Assembly: GCA_020344215.1 (NCBI GenBank) | Contig: CP070815.1 | Coordinates: 4,520,165-4,584,164 of the forward strand | Length of the DNA stretch: 64,000 bases | From: Gemmatimonadota bacterium | Lineage (GTDB): Bacteria; Gemmatimonadota; Gemmatimonadetes; Palauibacterales; KS3-K002 | Direction: 5' to 3' | Shown: positions 43,674 to 53,317 of the stretch, piece by piece | Position numbering within the stretch: position 1 is the first letter of the stretch | Layout of the letters: each line of letters begins with the position of its first letter | The notes under the pieces: generated by a model | Database searches by the model: none | Seen by the model: the letters and a program-made list of their open reading frames with translations, nothing else | What the model was told of the DNA's origin: nothing | Translations under genes and position numbers: made by a program

Positions 43674-44707
43674 GGATCCCTCCGCCGTATGCCGGGGAAT
43701 TCCCCGGTATAGATGTCGCTATAGAGATCGTCCGGCTGTGGGATCGGGCTACTCTTGGCAAACTCGACGGAGTCGTCGAGGATCTTCTTCACTTCCTGCT
43801 CCAACGAGTCGAGGTCAGCGGCGCTTATGACCTGACGTTTGACCAGCCTCTCGATGAATCGCTTGATCGGATCATCGTGTGACTTGAACTGACTGACTTC
43901 CTCCTTGGTGCGATAATGGCCGTAGTTGGGGTCGGACATCGAGTGGCCGACGAAGCGGTAGGTCTTCGCCTCGATCAGGCTGGGGAGCTTGTGAGTTCGA
44001 GCCCTGTCGATCGCCATCTCGATCGTGCCGCGTACCTCCAGCACATCCATGCCGTCGATCGTCCAACCCTGCATACCGGAGTACGCGCAGGCGCGGTCGG
44101 CCAGGTTCTCGATGGCGGCGGCGCGGTGGACGGCGGTCCCCATACCGTACTGGTTGTTCTCGATCACGAAGACGACCGGTAACTGGAAGAGGGCCGCCAT
44201 GTTGAGCGACTCGTTGAACGCGCCGATGTTCGCGACGGAGTCACCGAGGAAGCAGACGCACACCTGGTCGGTCTCGCGATAGCGGATCGCGTAGCCGATG
44301 CCGACGGCCAGCGGGAGGTGGCCGCCGACTATGGCGTGGCCGCCCATGAAGCCGACCGCCGGATCGAAGAGATGCATCGAGCCGCCCTTGCCCTTCGAGC
44401 ATCCAGCGACGCGACCGAACAGTTCGGCCATGATGCGGCCCGGATCCATCCCGCACAGCAGTCCGTGCACGTGGTCGCGGTATGCGGTGATCACGTAGTC
44501 GTCCTTGCGCAGCGGGGTGAGCGCGCCGACGGCGACCGCCTCCTGTCCTATATAGAGGTGGCAGAAACCGCCGATCTCACCCACCTGGTACATCTCGCCG
44601 CAGCGCTCCTCGAACCGGCGGCCGAGAATCATCCATCTGAGCATCTCGACCAGCGCGTCCCGGTCGAGTCCTAGAAGCTCGTCCGATTTGGTGATGTTCG
44701 TTGCCAC
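43664..44707 (-). CDS. pdhA: Pyruvate dehydrogenase E1, alpha subunit
   Basis: 347 residues. The thiamin-diphosphate motif is present as CFLGDSVANIGAFNESLNMAALF (GDS...N), preceded by GCSKGKGGSMHLFDP and followed by VIENNQYGMGTAVHRA. The phosphorylation-loop region is FVGHSMSDPNYGHYR. GGAGGTCTTAAACTC precedes the GTG start. It is the first subunit gene of the pyruvate dehydrogenase operon, downstream of lipA. Confidence 0.94.
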   Translation of the reverse strand: MATNITKSDELLGLDRDALVEMLRWMILGRRFEERCGEMYQVGEIGGFCHLYIGQEAVAVGALTPLRKDDYVITAYRDHVHGLLCGMDPGRIMAELFGRVAGCSKGKGGSMHLFDPAVGFMGGHAIVGGHLPLAVGIGYAIRYRETDQVCVCFLGDSVANIGAFNESLNMAALFQLPVVFVIENNQYGMGTAVHRAAAIENLADRACAYSGMQGWTIDGMDVLEVRGTIEMAIDRARTHKLPSLIEAKTYRFVGHSMSDPNYGHYRTKEEVSQFKSHDDPIKRFIERLVKRQVISAADLDSLEQEVKKILDDSVEFAKSSPIPQPDDLYSDIYTGEFPGIRRRDPWR

Positions 44708-44799
44708 GAGTTTAAGACCTCCGTAACCGATTACAGCTCAAAACGCGGGCCGCATGCCCGCGCCTCGGTCTCGCGTTGCAGACCTCCGCTTGTTTGGGG

Positions 44800-45816
44800 T
44801 CAGTCGCCCAGCGGGTCGCCGCGCTGGGAGTAGGAGCCGCCACCGATCGACTCGACTTGCTCGCGCGCGTGGTACGAGCTACGTACCAGCGGCCCCGCCT
44901 CGACGTGCTTGAATCCTATCTCCTTCTCGCCGATCTGCTTCAGCTCGGCGAACTGCTCGGGCGTGTAGTAGCGGTCGATCGGCAGATGCCGGGGCGACGG
45001 GCGCAGGTACTGACCGAGCGTCAGGATCTCGATGCCTGTCTCAGCCAGGTCGGTCATCGCCTCGATTAGCTCGTCGCGTCGCTCGCCCATGCCGCAGATG
45101 ACGCCGGACTTGGTGAGCACAGTCGGGTCGACCGTTTGGGAGTGCCTCAGCACTTTCAGCGCCCGTTCGTAGCGGCCGCCCGGGCGGATGAAGCGGTAGA
45201 GTCGGCGCACCGTCTCCAGGTTGTGACTGAAGATCTCCGGGCGCGCCTCCACCACCATCGCCACGGCATCCATGTCGCCCTTGAAGTCGGGCGTCAGGAC
45301 TTCCACCGAGCAGTCGGCCACGCGCTGGCGAATCGCGCGGATCGTTGCGGCGAAGACGCCGGCGCCGCCGTCCGCCAGGTCGTCGCGGTTCACCGAGGTG
45401 ATCACTGCGTGCTTGAGGCGCATGGATCCAACGGCCTCGGCGACCCGGATCGGCTCCTGCTCGTCGAGCCGCTCGGGCATGCCGGTGGTGACGGCGCAGT
45501 ATGAACAGGAGCGGGTGCAGATGTCGCCGAGAATCATGAAGGTCGCCGTCCCCTGGCCCCAGCACTCGCCCATGTTCGGGCAGTGTGCTTCCTCGCATAC
45601 CGTGTGCAGGGTCTTGGCCCGCATCAGGCGCTTGAGGTTGGTGTATTCGCCCGTGCCGGGTGCGCGTGCCTTGAGCCAAGACGGCTTGCGGCCATCAGGG
45701 CCGGCGTTCGCCGGCATCCGCTCCCGGAGCAGCGGCTGCATCGCTGCGCGTTGCTGGCGCAGCGCCGCGTATTCGAGCGGGAGCTCGCGGGGCTGGAGGA
45801 CCTTCAGTTCGCGCAT
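44800..45816 (-). CDS. lipA: Lipoyl synthase
   Basis: 338 residues from the ATG at 45816 (a TTG at 45882 would add 22). The auxiliary cluster ligands are CEEAHCPNMGECW, and the radical SAM cluster is CTRSCSYC. The C-terminal RSSYHAREQVESI holds the conserved Ser. It inserts sulfur into protein-bound octanoate to make lipoate. It is at the head of the minus-strand operon with pdhA-pdhB-pdhC-lpdA-lipB, matching its supply role. Confidence 0.94.
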   Translation of the reverse strand: MRELKVLQPRELPLEYAALRQQRAAMQPLLRERMPANAGPDGRKPSWLKARAPGTGEYTNLKRLMRAKTLHTVCEEAHCPNMGECWGQGTATFMILGDICTRSCSYCAVTTGMPERLDEQEPIRVAEAVGSMRLKHAVITSVNRDDLADGGAGVFAATIRAIRQRVADCSVEVLTPDFKGDMDAVAMVVEARPEIFSHNLETVRRLYRFIRPGGRYERALKVLRHSQTVDPTVLTKSGVICGMGERRDELIEAMTDLAETGIEILTLGQYLRPSPRHLPIDRYYTPEQFAELKQIGEKEIGFKHVEAGPLVRSSYHAREQVESIGGGSYSQRGDPLGD

Positions 45817-46028
45817 TCCACCTTTCCCGGACGGGCGTGGGAGGCCCGAGGGCGGGCCGGCCGACCGGGCCACGGAGTTCAAGCTGTCGGGACTTTATAA
45901 GCTAACAGACTATGCGCCCCCGACCAGAGGCCGGGTGACTTGCGTCATCCGCGCGCCCTTGTACATGTAAGGTCTTTGCGGATGCGACGGTTCCAGGCTT
46001 AGTGCTTACAATACCCGCGGAGGTTCAT

Positions 46029-46505
46029 ATGTCCGCTGCAGTGGGCCAACCTGCCCCCGGGTTCGAGTTGGATGCCACGACCGGTGACGCGATCTCGCTC
46101 GAGGGCCGTAAGGGTGAGGGGACGACGGTGCTTCTCTTCGTCCCACTCGCCTTCACGCCGGTGTGCACGAACGAGCTGTCGATCATGCGGGACGAGTACG
46201 AGACCTACAGGAAGCTGGGTGCCGAGGTGCTCGCCGCCAGCGTCGACAGCGTTCACACTCTGAAGGTCTGGGGTAAGCAGCTGGACCTACCGTTCCCGCT
46301 GCTGAGCGATTTCAACAAGGACACCGCCCGGGCCTACGGAGCGCTGTACGATGAGCTGGGCGGTTTGAAAGGGATCGCCAAGCGGTCGGCGTTCGTTATC
46401 GACAAGGACGGCATCGTCCGGTACTGCTGGGTCTCGGAAGATGCAGGTGTGCTGCCGCCGTTCGATGAGATCAAGAGGGCGGTAGAGGAGGCGGCGTCTA
46501 CCTGA
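46029..46505 (+). CDS. Peroxiredoxin (AhpE-like)
   Basis: 158 residues. The peroxidatic Cys46 is in PLAFTPVCTNEL, and a second Cys lies in VRYCWVSEDAG. The arrangement resembles AhpE and bacterioferritin-comigratory types. It reduces hydroperoxides in the cytoplasm. GGAGG six bases before the ATG at 46029 fixes the start. It converges on the DUF1028 gene with an 8-bp overlap. Confidence 0.9.
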   Translation: MSAAVGQPAPGFELDATTGDAISLEGRKGEGTTVLLFVPLAFTPVCTNELSIMRDEYETYRKLGAEVLAASVDSVHTLKVWGKQLDLPFPLLSDFNKDTARAYGALYDELGGLKGIAKRSAFVIDKDGIVRYCWVSEDAGVLPPFDEIKRAVEEAAST

Positions 46506-47238
46506 CGATCCCGTAGACCGAGTCGACCCGGGCGCGTAGCTCGGCGAGCGCGGCCACGGCGTCGTCGGGCGTGAAGTCGATACGGAGGTCGACGAGGCGG
46601 TCACGCGTGGCGAAGCGGGCGCCCGGCCCGACGACCGTCAGCGCCGCCGAGTGTGAGCCGTCCTTTTCGCCGCCGGCATCGCGACCCGCCTGCAGGGCGG
46701 CGAGCAGGCGGTCGGCGAGCGAGCCGCCCGAGGTCACGAAGGTCTCTTCCATCGAGACGATCACGTCGGGGTCGGCGAGCCGGTGCCCGGCGAGCGCGAA
46801 ATCTTCGCCCGCCTTATGGGCGGCGTGTCCTTCCAGCTTATCCCCGCTGAACGCGGCGGCGCCTTGCGGCGAGACGGCTAGAACCTGGCGGCTCTCTTTG
46901 TCAGGGTCGGTGACGAGTCCAACGGCGATCGCCCGGCCTGGAGCCAGCCCATCGCGCAGGGCGATGAGCACCTTCTCGTTGACCTCGAGGAACGGGCCAC
47001 CGAGTACGACCACGGCGCCCGCATCGGGGTCGAGGAACTCGAGGTTGATCCCGATGAGGGGCGCGTTGCTGGCGGCGGCGACACCGTATTCGCCGGTTAT
47101 GTAATCGCGGGCGAGGATCGCGTAGGACGCCGGTAGTGCGGGTGCAGGCTGGTCGGGCAGTCGCCCGGGCGTGGGTAGCGCCAGCCCCAGTGCGAGGATG
47201 GTCGGCGCGTAGCGGGTCGCTCTCGACCTCGGCATCAT
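46498..47238 (-). CDS. DUF1028 domain protein
   Basis: 246 residues. SYAILARDYITGEYGVAAAS at the start and VTSGGSLADRLLAALQAGRDAGG in the middle are the DUF1028 hallmarks; the family is an Ntn-hydrolase-like group often encoded with peptidases. A hydrophobic N-terminus (APTILALGLALPTPGRLP) may be a signal peptide. The function is unknown. Confidence 0.82.
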   Translation of the reverse strand: MMPRSRATRYAPTILALGLALPTPGRLPDQPAPALPASYAILARDYITGEYGVAAASNAPLIGINLEFLDPDAGAVVVLGGPFLEVNEKVLIALRDGLAPGRAIAVGLVTDPDKESRQVLAVSPQGAAAFSGDKLEGHAAHKAGEDFALAGHRLADPDVIVSMEETFVTSGGSLADRLLAALQAGRDAGGEKDGSHSAALTVVGPGARFATRDRLVDLRIDFTPDDAVAALAELRARVDSVYGIVR

Positions 47239-47340
47239 CTCCTGCTCTCCTTTCCACAGGTCGGGGCGGTGGCCGTCCGTTCAAGCTAACTGTGTGGCGA
47301 ACCTAGGGTTGCAGCAGTGGCTGCGTCAATCGGCGGAACC

Positions 47341-47369
47341 TTGCTCTCCCCGAAGTCGGTTCCTATAAT
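47341..47369 (+). promoter_or_regulatory. Promoter of the ferredoxin gene, TTGCTC-N17-TATAAT
   Basis: TTGCTC at 47341-47346 and a perfect TATAAT at 47364-47369 are 17 bp apart, and the start codon is 81 bp after the -10. This is the best sigma-70-type promoter seen by eye in the window. Confidence 0.65.
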
Positions 47370-47449
47370 CGGGTCGACCGCGAGCCCCGGGAACGGAACC
47401 TCGCGCTCCGGGGTTGGCAGGGTACAGTCCATAGGAGGCGTCGAGAAAC

Positions 47450-47698
47450 GTGACGTACATCATCGCACAACCGTGCATCGATGTTAAGGACGCTGCGTGC
47501 GTAGATGTCTGCCCCGTCGACTGCATCTACGAAGGGCCGGATCAATACTACATCCACCCGGAGGAATGCATCGACTGTGGCGCCTGCGTGCCGGAGTGCC
47601 CGGTGGATGCCATCTTCCCCGACGATGAGGTCCCGGATGAGTGGACCGATTTCATCGCCAAGAATTACCAGCACTTCGACATGGAACCGCCGGCCTGA
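47450..47698 (+). CDS. fdxA: 7Fe ferredoxin (FdxA-like)
   Basis: 82 residues with eight Cys at 9, 17, 21, 25, 40, 43, 46 and 50. The pattern C-x7-C-x3-C-x3-C then C-x2-C-x2-C-x3-C is that of Azotobacter ferredoxin I, with one 3Fe-4S and one 4Fe-4S cluster. It is a low-potential electron carrier in the cytoplasm. GGAGG before the GTG at 47450 supports the start. It has its own consensus promoter and a strong downstream hairpin, so it is a single-gene transcript. Confidence 0.93.
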   Translation: MTYIIAQPCIDVKDAACVDVCPVDCIYEGPDQYYIHPEECIDCGACVPECPVDAIFPDDEVPDEWTDFIAKNYQHFDMEPPA

Positions 47699-47732
47699 GT
47701 CCCGGCGCGGCCGGGCCGTCATGACGTGATAG

Positions 47733-47761
47733 CGAGCGCCCGGCCTCTTGCCGGGCGCTCG
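47733..47761 (+). terminator. Terminator hairpin of the ferredoxin gene
   Basis: A perfect 12-bp stem (CGAGCGCCCGGC with GCCGGGCGCTCG) around CTCTT begins 35 bp after the stop codon. No T-run follows. Confidence 0.6.
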
Positions 47762-47801
47762 TGCTATTGGCGAGCACGAACGAGGGGAGCGAGAAGTAGG
47801 G

Positions 47802-48473
47802 ATGAAGCCTGCACGAACCGTCGCCCAAGCCAGAGAAGTTCAGGAGAGGCTCCGGGCACGCATCGTCTTTCAGCCTCCCCGAGGTTTCGCGCCGCGTCGC
47901 GTGGCTGGCGGCGACGTGGCTTTCGACAATACTCGCAATCTCGCATTCGCCGCCGTCGTGGTCATCGACCTCGAGACCATGGAGACGGTCGAGACGGCTA
48001 CGGCGGTTATGCCTATCAGCTTCCCATACGTCCCCGGATACCTGAGCTTCCGTGAGCTGCCGGCGCTTGCGGCGGCGTGGAAGCGTTTGCGGGAACAGCC
48101 GGACCTGGCAGTGCTCGATGCCCACGGCTACGCCCATCCGCGGCGCATGGGGCTCGCGTGCCACGCCGGGCTCGAGTTCGACCTGCCGGCCATCGGCTGC
48201 GCCAAGTCGGTCCTCTACGGCGAGGTGGGGGAGCTGGCGGAGACTCGGGGTGCCCGGGCACCGCTGCTCGACCCCAAGACCGGTGAGGAGATCGGCTGGG
48301 CACTGCGCACACGGGACCGGGTGCGTCCGGTCTACCTGTCGGTGGGCCACAAGATGGACCTACCCACCGCGGCGGAGCTCATCCTGAGACTCACCCCGGC
48401 TGGGCGCTATCGCTTCCCCGAGACGACGCGCCGAGCCGATCGAAAGGCGGCCGAGCTCAAGGGGCTGAGCTGA
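47802..48473 (+). CDS. nfi: Endonuclease V
   Basis: 223 residues. The catalytic Asp is in VAGGDVAFD (usually VAGVDVAY), YVPGYLSFRE carries the wedge motif and catalytic Glu, and LDAHGYAHPRRMGLACHAG (usually DGxGIxHPRxxGxAxHLG) carries the second Asp. It nicks DNA near deoxyinosine, starting repair of deaminated adenine. The ATG at 47802 follows AAGTAGGG. Confidence 0.92.
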   Translation: MKPARTVAQAREVQERLRARIVFQPPRGFAPRRVAGGDVAFDNTRNLAFAAVVVIDLETMETVETATAVMPISFPYVPGYLSFRELPALAAAWKRLREQPDLAVLDAHGYAHPRRMGLACHAGLEFDLPAIGCAKSVLYGEVGELAETRGARAPLLDPKTGEEIGWALRTRDRVRPVYLSVGHKMDLPTAAELILRLTPAGRYRFPETTRRADRKAAELKGLS

Positions 48474-49180
48474 GCCGGCGTGTCGTACAGACACGATCGG
48501 GCGCGTCGTAAGTACACACTTTCCTGAACCCCTCTGAGGCAGGCCCGGGCAGAATCCGCATGAAAACTAGGGATCAGGCGAAGTACGGCCGGGCACGGAG
48601 CGTGCCTGTGGGGTGCACGGCGAGGTGCGGGCGCCGCGGGGCGCCGGCTCATTCCTTTCGCGTGTTTGGGAGAACCTGACGAGTGTCGATGAAGATATCG
48701 AGCGTCTTTGATAGGGGCGCCAGCGGCGCCCGGGAGCACCTGGCAGGCATCGCCGCCCTGGATCCGTTGCCACGGCTGCCGGATACGCAGCTTTGGGCCT
48801 TCGTCTGGTGCAGATGCCACCGCAACCATCCGGCCCTCCCCGAGGAACGAGCGGCGGTTTCGCAGTTCCCGCTGCTGATGGTCGGCCTGGCTCGGAATGG
48901 CGGCGAGGCCGAGCTGTCCGGCAACGGCCAGAGCTAGCCACCGCATCGTGAGACCTGAGTCCTGGTGCCGCCGGGGCGGGAGATCCGGCCGGCTTCGGAG
49001 TACTGCCTGTCCGCTGACATAACCCACCGCATCGGCGCCGGTACACGGTCGCCCGGTGGCACCAGGTCGCACCTAATCCAGCCAAACATCTTCAAGCTTG
49101 ACGTCGCCGTGCCCGCGCCCTAGCGTGGCGGACGACCTATAGCCAGTCGGTCCTCTCGCACATAGCGGAACGGAGGAGAG
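48474..49180. other. Long region without a supported gene
   Basis: About 700 bp between nfi and a transporter gene. On the minus strand a frame from ATG 48946 starts with a signal-peptide-like stretch (MRWLALAVAGQLGLAAIPSQ) but turns into Arg/Pro/His-rich sequence without family character. A plus frame at 48683-48937 is also not convincing. I see no tmRNA, RNase P RNA or SRP RNA signature. It may hold a decayed gene or an unrecognised RNA. Confidence 0.45.
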
Positions 49181-50518
49181 ATGGAGGCGCAGAGCCGCGA
49201 GGCGTGGGGTACGAAGCTCGGCTTCATTCTGGCCGCCGTCGGGTCGGCGGTGGGCCTGGGCAACATGTGGCGGTTCCCTTACGCCGTGTCCGACAAGGGC
49301 GGCGCCGCCTTCGTGATCCTCTACATCGTGATGGTCATCGTGGTGGGCGTGCCTATCATGTTGTCGGAGTTCGCCGTGGGTCGCCGGGCCCGCCTCAGCC
49401 CGATAGGCGCTTTGAGGGAGACGGGTGGACCACGCTGGATGACCCTGGGTTACCTGTACGTCCTCACCGGCGTGGTGATCCTGGCTTACTACTCGGTGAT
49501 TGCCGGCTGGGCGATGCGCTATACGCTCGAGGCGCTGTTGAGCGGGTTCTCCACGGAGCCGGGTCAGTACTTCGAGCGGTCCAGCACGGGGGTCGGCGCC
49601 GCCCTCTACCATATCGTCTTCATGGGGATCACCATCTCCATCGTGGTCGGCGGCGTCAAAGCCGGGATCGAGCGCGTGTCATTGGTACTCATGCCCGTTC
49701 TCTTCCTGCTGGTCGTGGGCTTGGCCATCTATGCCGCGACGCTCGGTGGGGCGGGGGCCGGCTACAGCTTCTACCTGCGCCCGCGGCTCGGCCACTTCTT
49801 CTCGGCGTCGACGTTGGCGGCGGCGGCGAGCCAGGCGTTCTTCAGCCTGAGCCTGGGGATGGGCGCGATGCTCACGTACGCCAGCTACCTGAAACGTGAT
49901 GAGAACCTGCCCGGCTCGGCGGCGGCCATCTCGTTCTCCGACTTCGGCGTGGCCTTCGTGGGCGGTCTGGTCGTCTTTCCGGTGATCTTCGCCTTCGGTC
50001 TTCAGGGCGAGATCGGTGCCAGTCCGCTGGGCGCGCTGTTCATCAGCGTGCCGCGGGCGTTCGTGGAGATGGGTGCGGCCGGTAGAGTCGTGGGGCTGAT
50101 GTTCTTCACGGCGTTGCTCGTCGGCGCCCTCACCTCGGCCATCTCACTGCTCGAGGTCGTGACCTCGAGTCTGATCGACCACTGGAAGCTCGATCGTACG
50201 CGCGCTGCCTTGGGGGCCGGTCTTGTTATTCTGTTCGTCGGCCTACCTTGCGCCTACGACTTGAATGTCCTCGGCTTGTTCGACGCCGTCGCCGGCGAGT
50301 TCTTCCTGGGCGTCGGCGCGTTCTTCCTGGCGCTGCTCGTCGGCTGGCGCGCGCCCGAGGTGGCGGACGAGGTCAGGCGGGGCTTTTCGCGCGAAGCGCT
50401 GATTCGAGGCTGGCTCTGGGTGGTGCGCGTGGTGGTGCCGATCATCCTGGCGGTGGTCATCTACGACCGCGGCAAGAACGTGTTGCAAACGATCCAATCG
50501 CTGATCGCCGGCCCGTAA
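49181..50518 (+). CDS. Sodium-dependent transporter, SNF (NSS) family
   Basis: 445 residues with 11-12 helices. The Na+-binding unwound helix is present as FILAAVGSAVGLGNMWRFPY, and GRRARLSPIGALRE follows. It is a LeuT-fold Na+ symporter, probably for an amino acid. CGGAGGAGAG precedes the ATG. Confidence 0.92.
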   Translation: MEAQSREAWGTKLGFILAAVGSAVGLGNMWRFPYAVSDKGGAAFVILYIVMVIVVGVPIMLSEFAVGRRARLSPIGALRETGGPRWMTLGYLYVLTGVVILAYYSVIAGWAMRYTLEALLSGFSTEPGQYFERSSTGVGAALYHIVFMGITISIVVGGVKAGIERVSLVLMPVLFLLVVGLAIYAATLGGAGAGYSFYLRPRLGHFFSASTLAAAASQAFFSLSLGMGAMLTYASYLKRDENLPGSAAAISFSDFGVAFVGGLVVFPVIFAFGLQGEIGASPLGALFISVPRAFVEMGAAGRVVGLMFFTALLVGALTSAISLLEVVTSSLIDHWKLDRTRAALGAGLVILFVGLPCAYDLNVLGLFDAVAGEFFLGVGAFFLALLVGWRAPEVADEVRRGFSREALIRGWLWVVRVVVPIILAVVIYDRGKNVLQTIQSLIAGP

Positions 50519-50572
50519 CGTAGAGATCGAGGGCACGCCCTCGTGCGAGAACCCCAACCAGGGAGTCCGGAG

Positions 50573-50854
50573 ATGGCTCTTCTCAATGATGCGGAGATCG
50601 AGCGGCGGCTGGCCGAGCTAGCGGGCTGGACGCGTGAGGGGAATGCTATCGTCAGGCGCTACGAGTTTCCCAGCTTCGCGGAGGCGATCGCGTTCGTGAG
50701 CCGCGTGGCGGCTCGCGCCGAAGCTTTGAATCATCATCCGGACTTCTCCGTCCACTACCGGATGGTGAATCTGTCGCTCTCGACGCACAGCGAGGGTGGG
50801 ATCACCGAGAAAGACCTGACTGCCGCGGCCGAGTTTGACGAGGCGCTGGCTTGA
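50573..50854 (+). CDS. 4a-hydroxytetrahydrobiopterin dehydratase
   Basis: 93 residues, the normal PCD/DCoH length. The active-site motif is NHHPDFSVHYRMVNL, with IVRRYEFPSFAEAIAFV before it. It dehydrates the 4a-carbinolamine formed during aromatic hydroxylation; in many bacteria it assists pterin or molybdopterin metabolism instead. The ATG at 50573 follows GGGAG. A 3-bp gap leads to the next gene. Confidence 0.93.
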   Translation: MALLNDAEIERRLAELAGWTREGNAIVRRYEFPSFAEAIAFVSRVAARAEALNHHPDFSVHYRMVNLSLSTHSEGGITEKDLTAAAEFDEALA

Positions 50855-50857
50855 CTC

Positions 50858-51157
50858 TTGGCTATCAAATTCCACTACCACAAGGCACCTAAGGACGTCG
50901 CGCGGCTCGGCATTCGCCGGGGCGATCGGCTGTGTCACGTCTACAGCGACAAGTCGGTCGAGGAGTTGACCGCCTGGGGTCGCGACCAGGGCTGGCACCC
51001 GGGGTACCTCGACCGGCGCAACGACCTGCCACACTTCGACGCGTTCCGCACGCGGCTGCGCCACTGCGGCGCGGGTGTCTCGCGCGAGGAGTTCGTTCGT
51101 GATGTCCGAACGTGGCGGGCACGTCGGCGGGCCGCACATGAAGCAACGGCCGGCTGA
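50858..51157 (+). CDS. DUF4031-like small protein
   Basis: 99 residues. SVEELTAWGRDQGWHPGYL and LPHFDAFRTRLRHCGAGV (helix-turn-helix-like spacing, His and Arg positions) resemble the DUF4031 family of unknown function. A TTG start follows the dehydratase stop by 3 bp, so it is translated from the same message. Confidence 0.65.
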   Translation: MAIKFHYHKAPKDVARLGIRRGDRLCHVYSDKSVEELTAWGRDQGWHPGYLDRRNDLPHFDAFRTRLRHCGAGVSREEFVRDVRTWRARRRAAHEATAG

Positions 51158-51187
51158 CAGTTTGATATTGAGAGAACCCACCGGGGG

Positions 51188-53317
51188 CTAGTATCCCGCC
51201 AGCTCCTCAATCGCCGCCCGTATTTCATCCACTTGCGGCAGGATGACGTCCTCCAGCTGCGGCGCGTACCCGACGAACGTATCGAGCGCCGCGACGCGGC
51301 GCACCGGGCCGTCGAGCCACTCGAATAGCTCGTCGGCGATCCGTGCGGCGATCTCCGCCCCGTAGCCCCAGGAGAGCGGGTCCTCGTAGACGAGCATCAC
51401 CTTGTTGGTGCGTTTCAGCGAGTCGGCGATCGCCTCCATGTCGAACGGGCTGAGCGTGCGCAGGTCGATGACCTCCGCCTCCACTCCAGCGCTCTCCGCG
51501 GCGGCTTTGGCCGCCCGCAGCGAGCGCTCCACGGTCGCGCCGTAGGTGACGACCGTGACATCCGAACCTTCCCGCGCCACCCTGGCGCGGCCGAACGGGA
51601 TCATGTAGTCGGGGCCCGGGTAGCGCCCTTTGTTATACGTCTGGCGGTAGAGGTGCTTGTGCTCGAGAAAGAGTACGGGGTCGTCGCAACGGATCGCTGT
51701 TCGCAGGAGGCCGTTGGCGTCCTCGGCGTTCGAGGGACAGACCACACGCATCCCGGGCGTGTGGGTGAAGATGCTGGCGCCGGTCTGCGAGTGGTAAATC
51801 GAGCCGCCCTTCAGGTACCCTCCGTACGTGACGCGGACGACCATCGGGCACTTGAACGCGTTGTTGGAGCGCCAGCGTACCAGGGGGACCTCGTCGCGCA
51901 GCTGCATCATCGCGGTCCAGATGTAGTCGAAGAACTGGATCTCCACGACCGGCTTGATGCCGCGGCCCGCCAGGCCGACGGCCCGGCCCACGATGTTGGC
52001 TTCGGCGAGCGGTGAGTTATAGACACGCTGGGAGCCGAACCGTTTCTGGAGGCCCCAGGTGACCTTGAAGACGCCTCCCTTGCCCTTGACTTCGTCGAGC
52101 GCCGCCTCGCGGCTGGCGTCGGCGACATCCTCACCGAAGACCACGATGGCGGGGTTGCGCTCCATCTCGTCTTTCAGGCAGGCATTCAGCAGGTCGACCA
52201 TCGTCGTCGGGTCACCTTCGCCGTACTGCGGCTCGGTGGCGAACTCGTCCGATGCGGGATCGACATCCGGTGAGTAGACGTAGAGGGTCGCCGTATCGGG
52301 CTGGGGCTGCGGCACGTCCGCTGCTCGGTCCGCCGCATCCTGAATCTCCGCGTCCACTTCCGAGCGGAGTTCCTCGACGCCTCCTTCACTGAGGATGCCT
52401 TTGTCCACGAGGAAGTGCGCGAATCGGATGACCGGGTCGCGCTCCGCCTCCTCCTGACGCTCGGCCTCCGGACGATAGAGGCGCTCGTCGTCGGACATAG
52501 AGTGCGAGTAGGGGCGTATCACGTGGGCGTGGACGAGCGCTGGACCGTTGCGCTCGCGGCAGTAGGCAGCCGCCCGCAACATCGTCTCGTAGCTGGCCAG
52601 CGGGTCGCAGCCGTCGACCTCTTCAATAAGCAGACCGGGTATGCCGCTCATGCAACCCGAGATGCTTCCCCCGGCGGTCTGCACCTCGATCGGCACCGAG
52701 ATGGCGTACTTGTTGTCCTCGATCAGGAAGATCACCGGCAGCGTCAGGGTCGCCGCCGTGTTGATCGCCTCCCAGAACTCGCCTTGGCTGGTCGTCCCGT
52801 CGCCCGAGGTGACCAGGACGACCTCGTCGTCCTTGAAGAGGTCGGTTCGCTCCTTCAGCTCGTCGATCAGGCCGAAGCGGTAGCCGGCCTCCGCGCACCC
52901 GACGGCGTTAAGGAATTGGGTGCCTGTGGGGCTCGATCCGGCGACGATATTCAGCTCCCTCTTGCCCCAGTGGCTGGGCATCTGACGGCCGCCCGATGAC
53001 GGGCCGGTGGCGGCCCCGACAGCCTCCAGGAACATCTCGTATGGCGTGATACCCAGCTGCAGAGAGAGCGCGCGGTCCCGGTAGTAAGTGTAGAACCAGT
53101 CGTAGCCGGGCTTGAGGGCGAGACCGGCAGCGACACCGATCGCCTCGTGACCCGCGCCGCTGATCTGGAAGAAGATGCGGTTCTGCCGCTTGAGCTGGAT
53201 CTCCTTGTCGTCGATGCGACGGGACAGATAGATCGTCCGGTAGATGTCGACGAGCTGATCCGGGCTCAGCCCGCGGTATTCGTTCACCTGCCGCGCCTGG
53301 GGCGTGTCTGTAGCCAT
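51188..53317 (-). CDS. Fused alpha/beta E1 2-oxoacid dehydrogenase
   Basis: 709 residues. The N-terminal half (about 1-330) is an E1 alpha chain with the thiamin-diphosphate motif [19 protein letters not shown]. The C-terminal half (about 370-709) is an E1 beta chain with [24 protein letters not shown] and [19 protein letters not shown]. The likely substrate class is branched-chain 2-oxoacids, but this is a family-level guess. No separate E2 is adjacent, so it may use the E2/E3 of the operon at 39-46 kb or a distant one. The ATG at 53317 was preferred over a start at 53386. Confidence 0.88.
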   Translation of the reverse strand: MATDTPQARQVNEYRGLSPDQLVDIYRTIYLSRRIDDKEIQLKRQNRIFFQISGAGHEAIGVAAGLALKPGYDWFYTYYRDRALSLQLGITPYEMFLEAVGAATGPSSGGRQMPSHWGKRELNIVAGSSPTGTQFLNAVGCAEAGYRFGLIDELKERTDLFKDDEVVLVTSGDGTTSQGEFWEAINTAATLTLPVIFLIEDNKYAISVPIEVQTAGGSISGCMSGIPGLLIEEVDGCDPLASYETMLRAAAYCRERNGPALVHAHVIRPYSHSMSDDERLYRPEAERQEEAERDPVIRFAHFLVDKGILSEGGVEELRSEVDAEIQDAADRAADVPQPQPDTATLYVYSPDVDPASDEFATEPQYGEGDPTTMVDLLNACLKDEMERNPAIVVFGEDVADASREAALDEVKGKGGVFKVTWGLQKRFGSQRVYNSPLAEANIVGRAVGLAGRGIKPVVEIQFFDYIWTAMMQLRDEVPLVRWRSNNAFKCPMVVRVTYGGYLKGGSIYHSQTGASIFTHTPGMRVVCPSNAEDANGLLRTAIRCDDPVLFLEHKHLYRQTYNKGRYPGPDYMIPFGRARVAREGSDVTVVTYGATVERSLRAAKAAAESAGVEAEVIDLRTLSPFDMEAIADSLKRTNKVMLVYEDPLSWGYGAEIAARIADELFEWLDGPVRRVAALDTFVGYAPQLEDVILPQVDEIRAAIEELAGY

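Noticed and set aside
48683..48937. 84-residue plus-strand frame
   Set aside because: No ribosome site, no family resemblance and no good codon pattern; left as part of the gene-free region.
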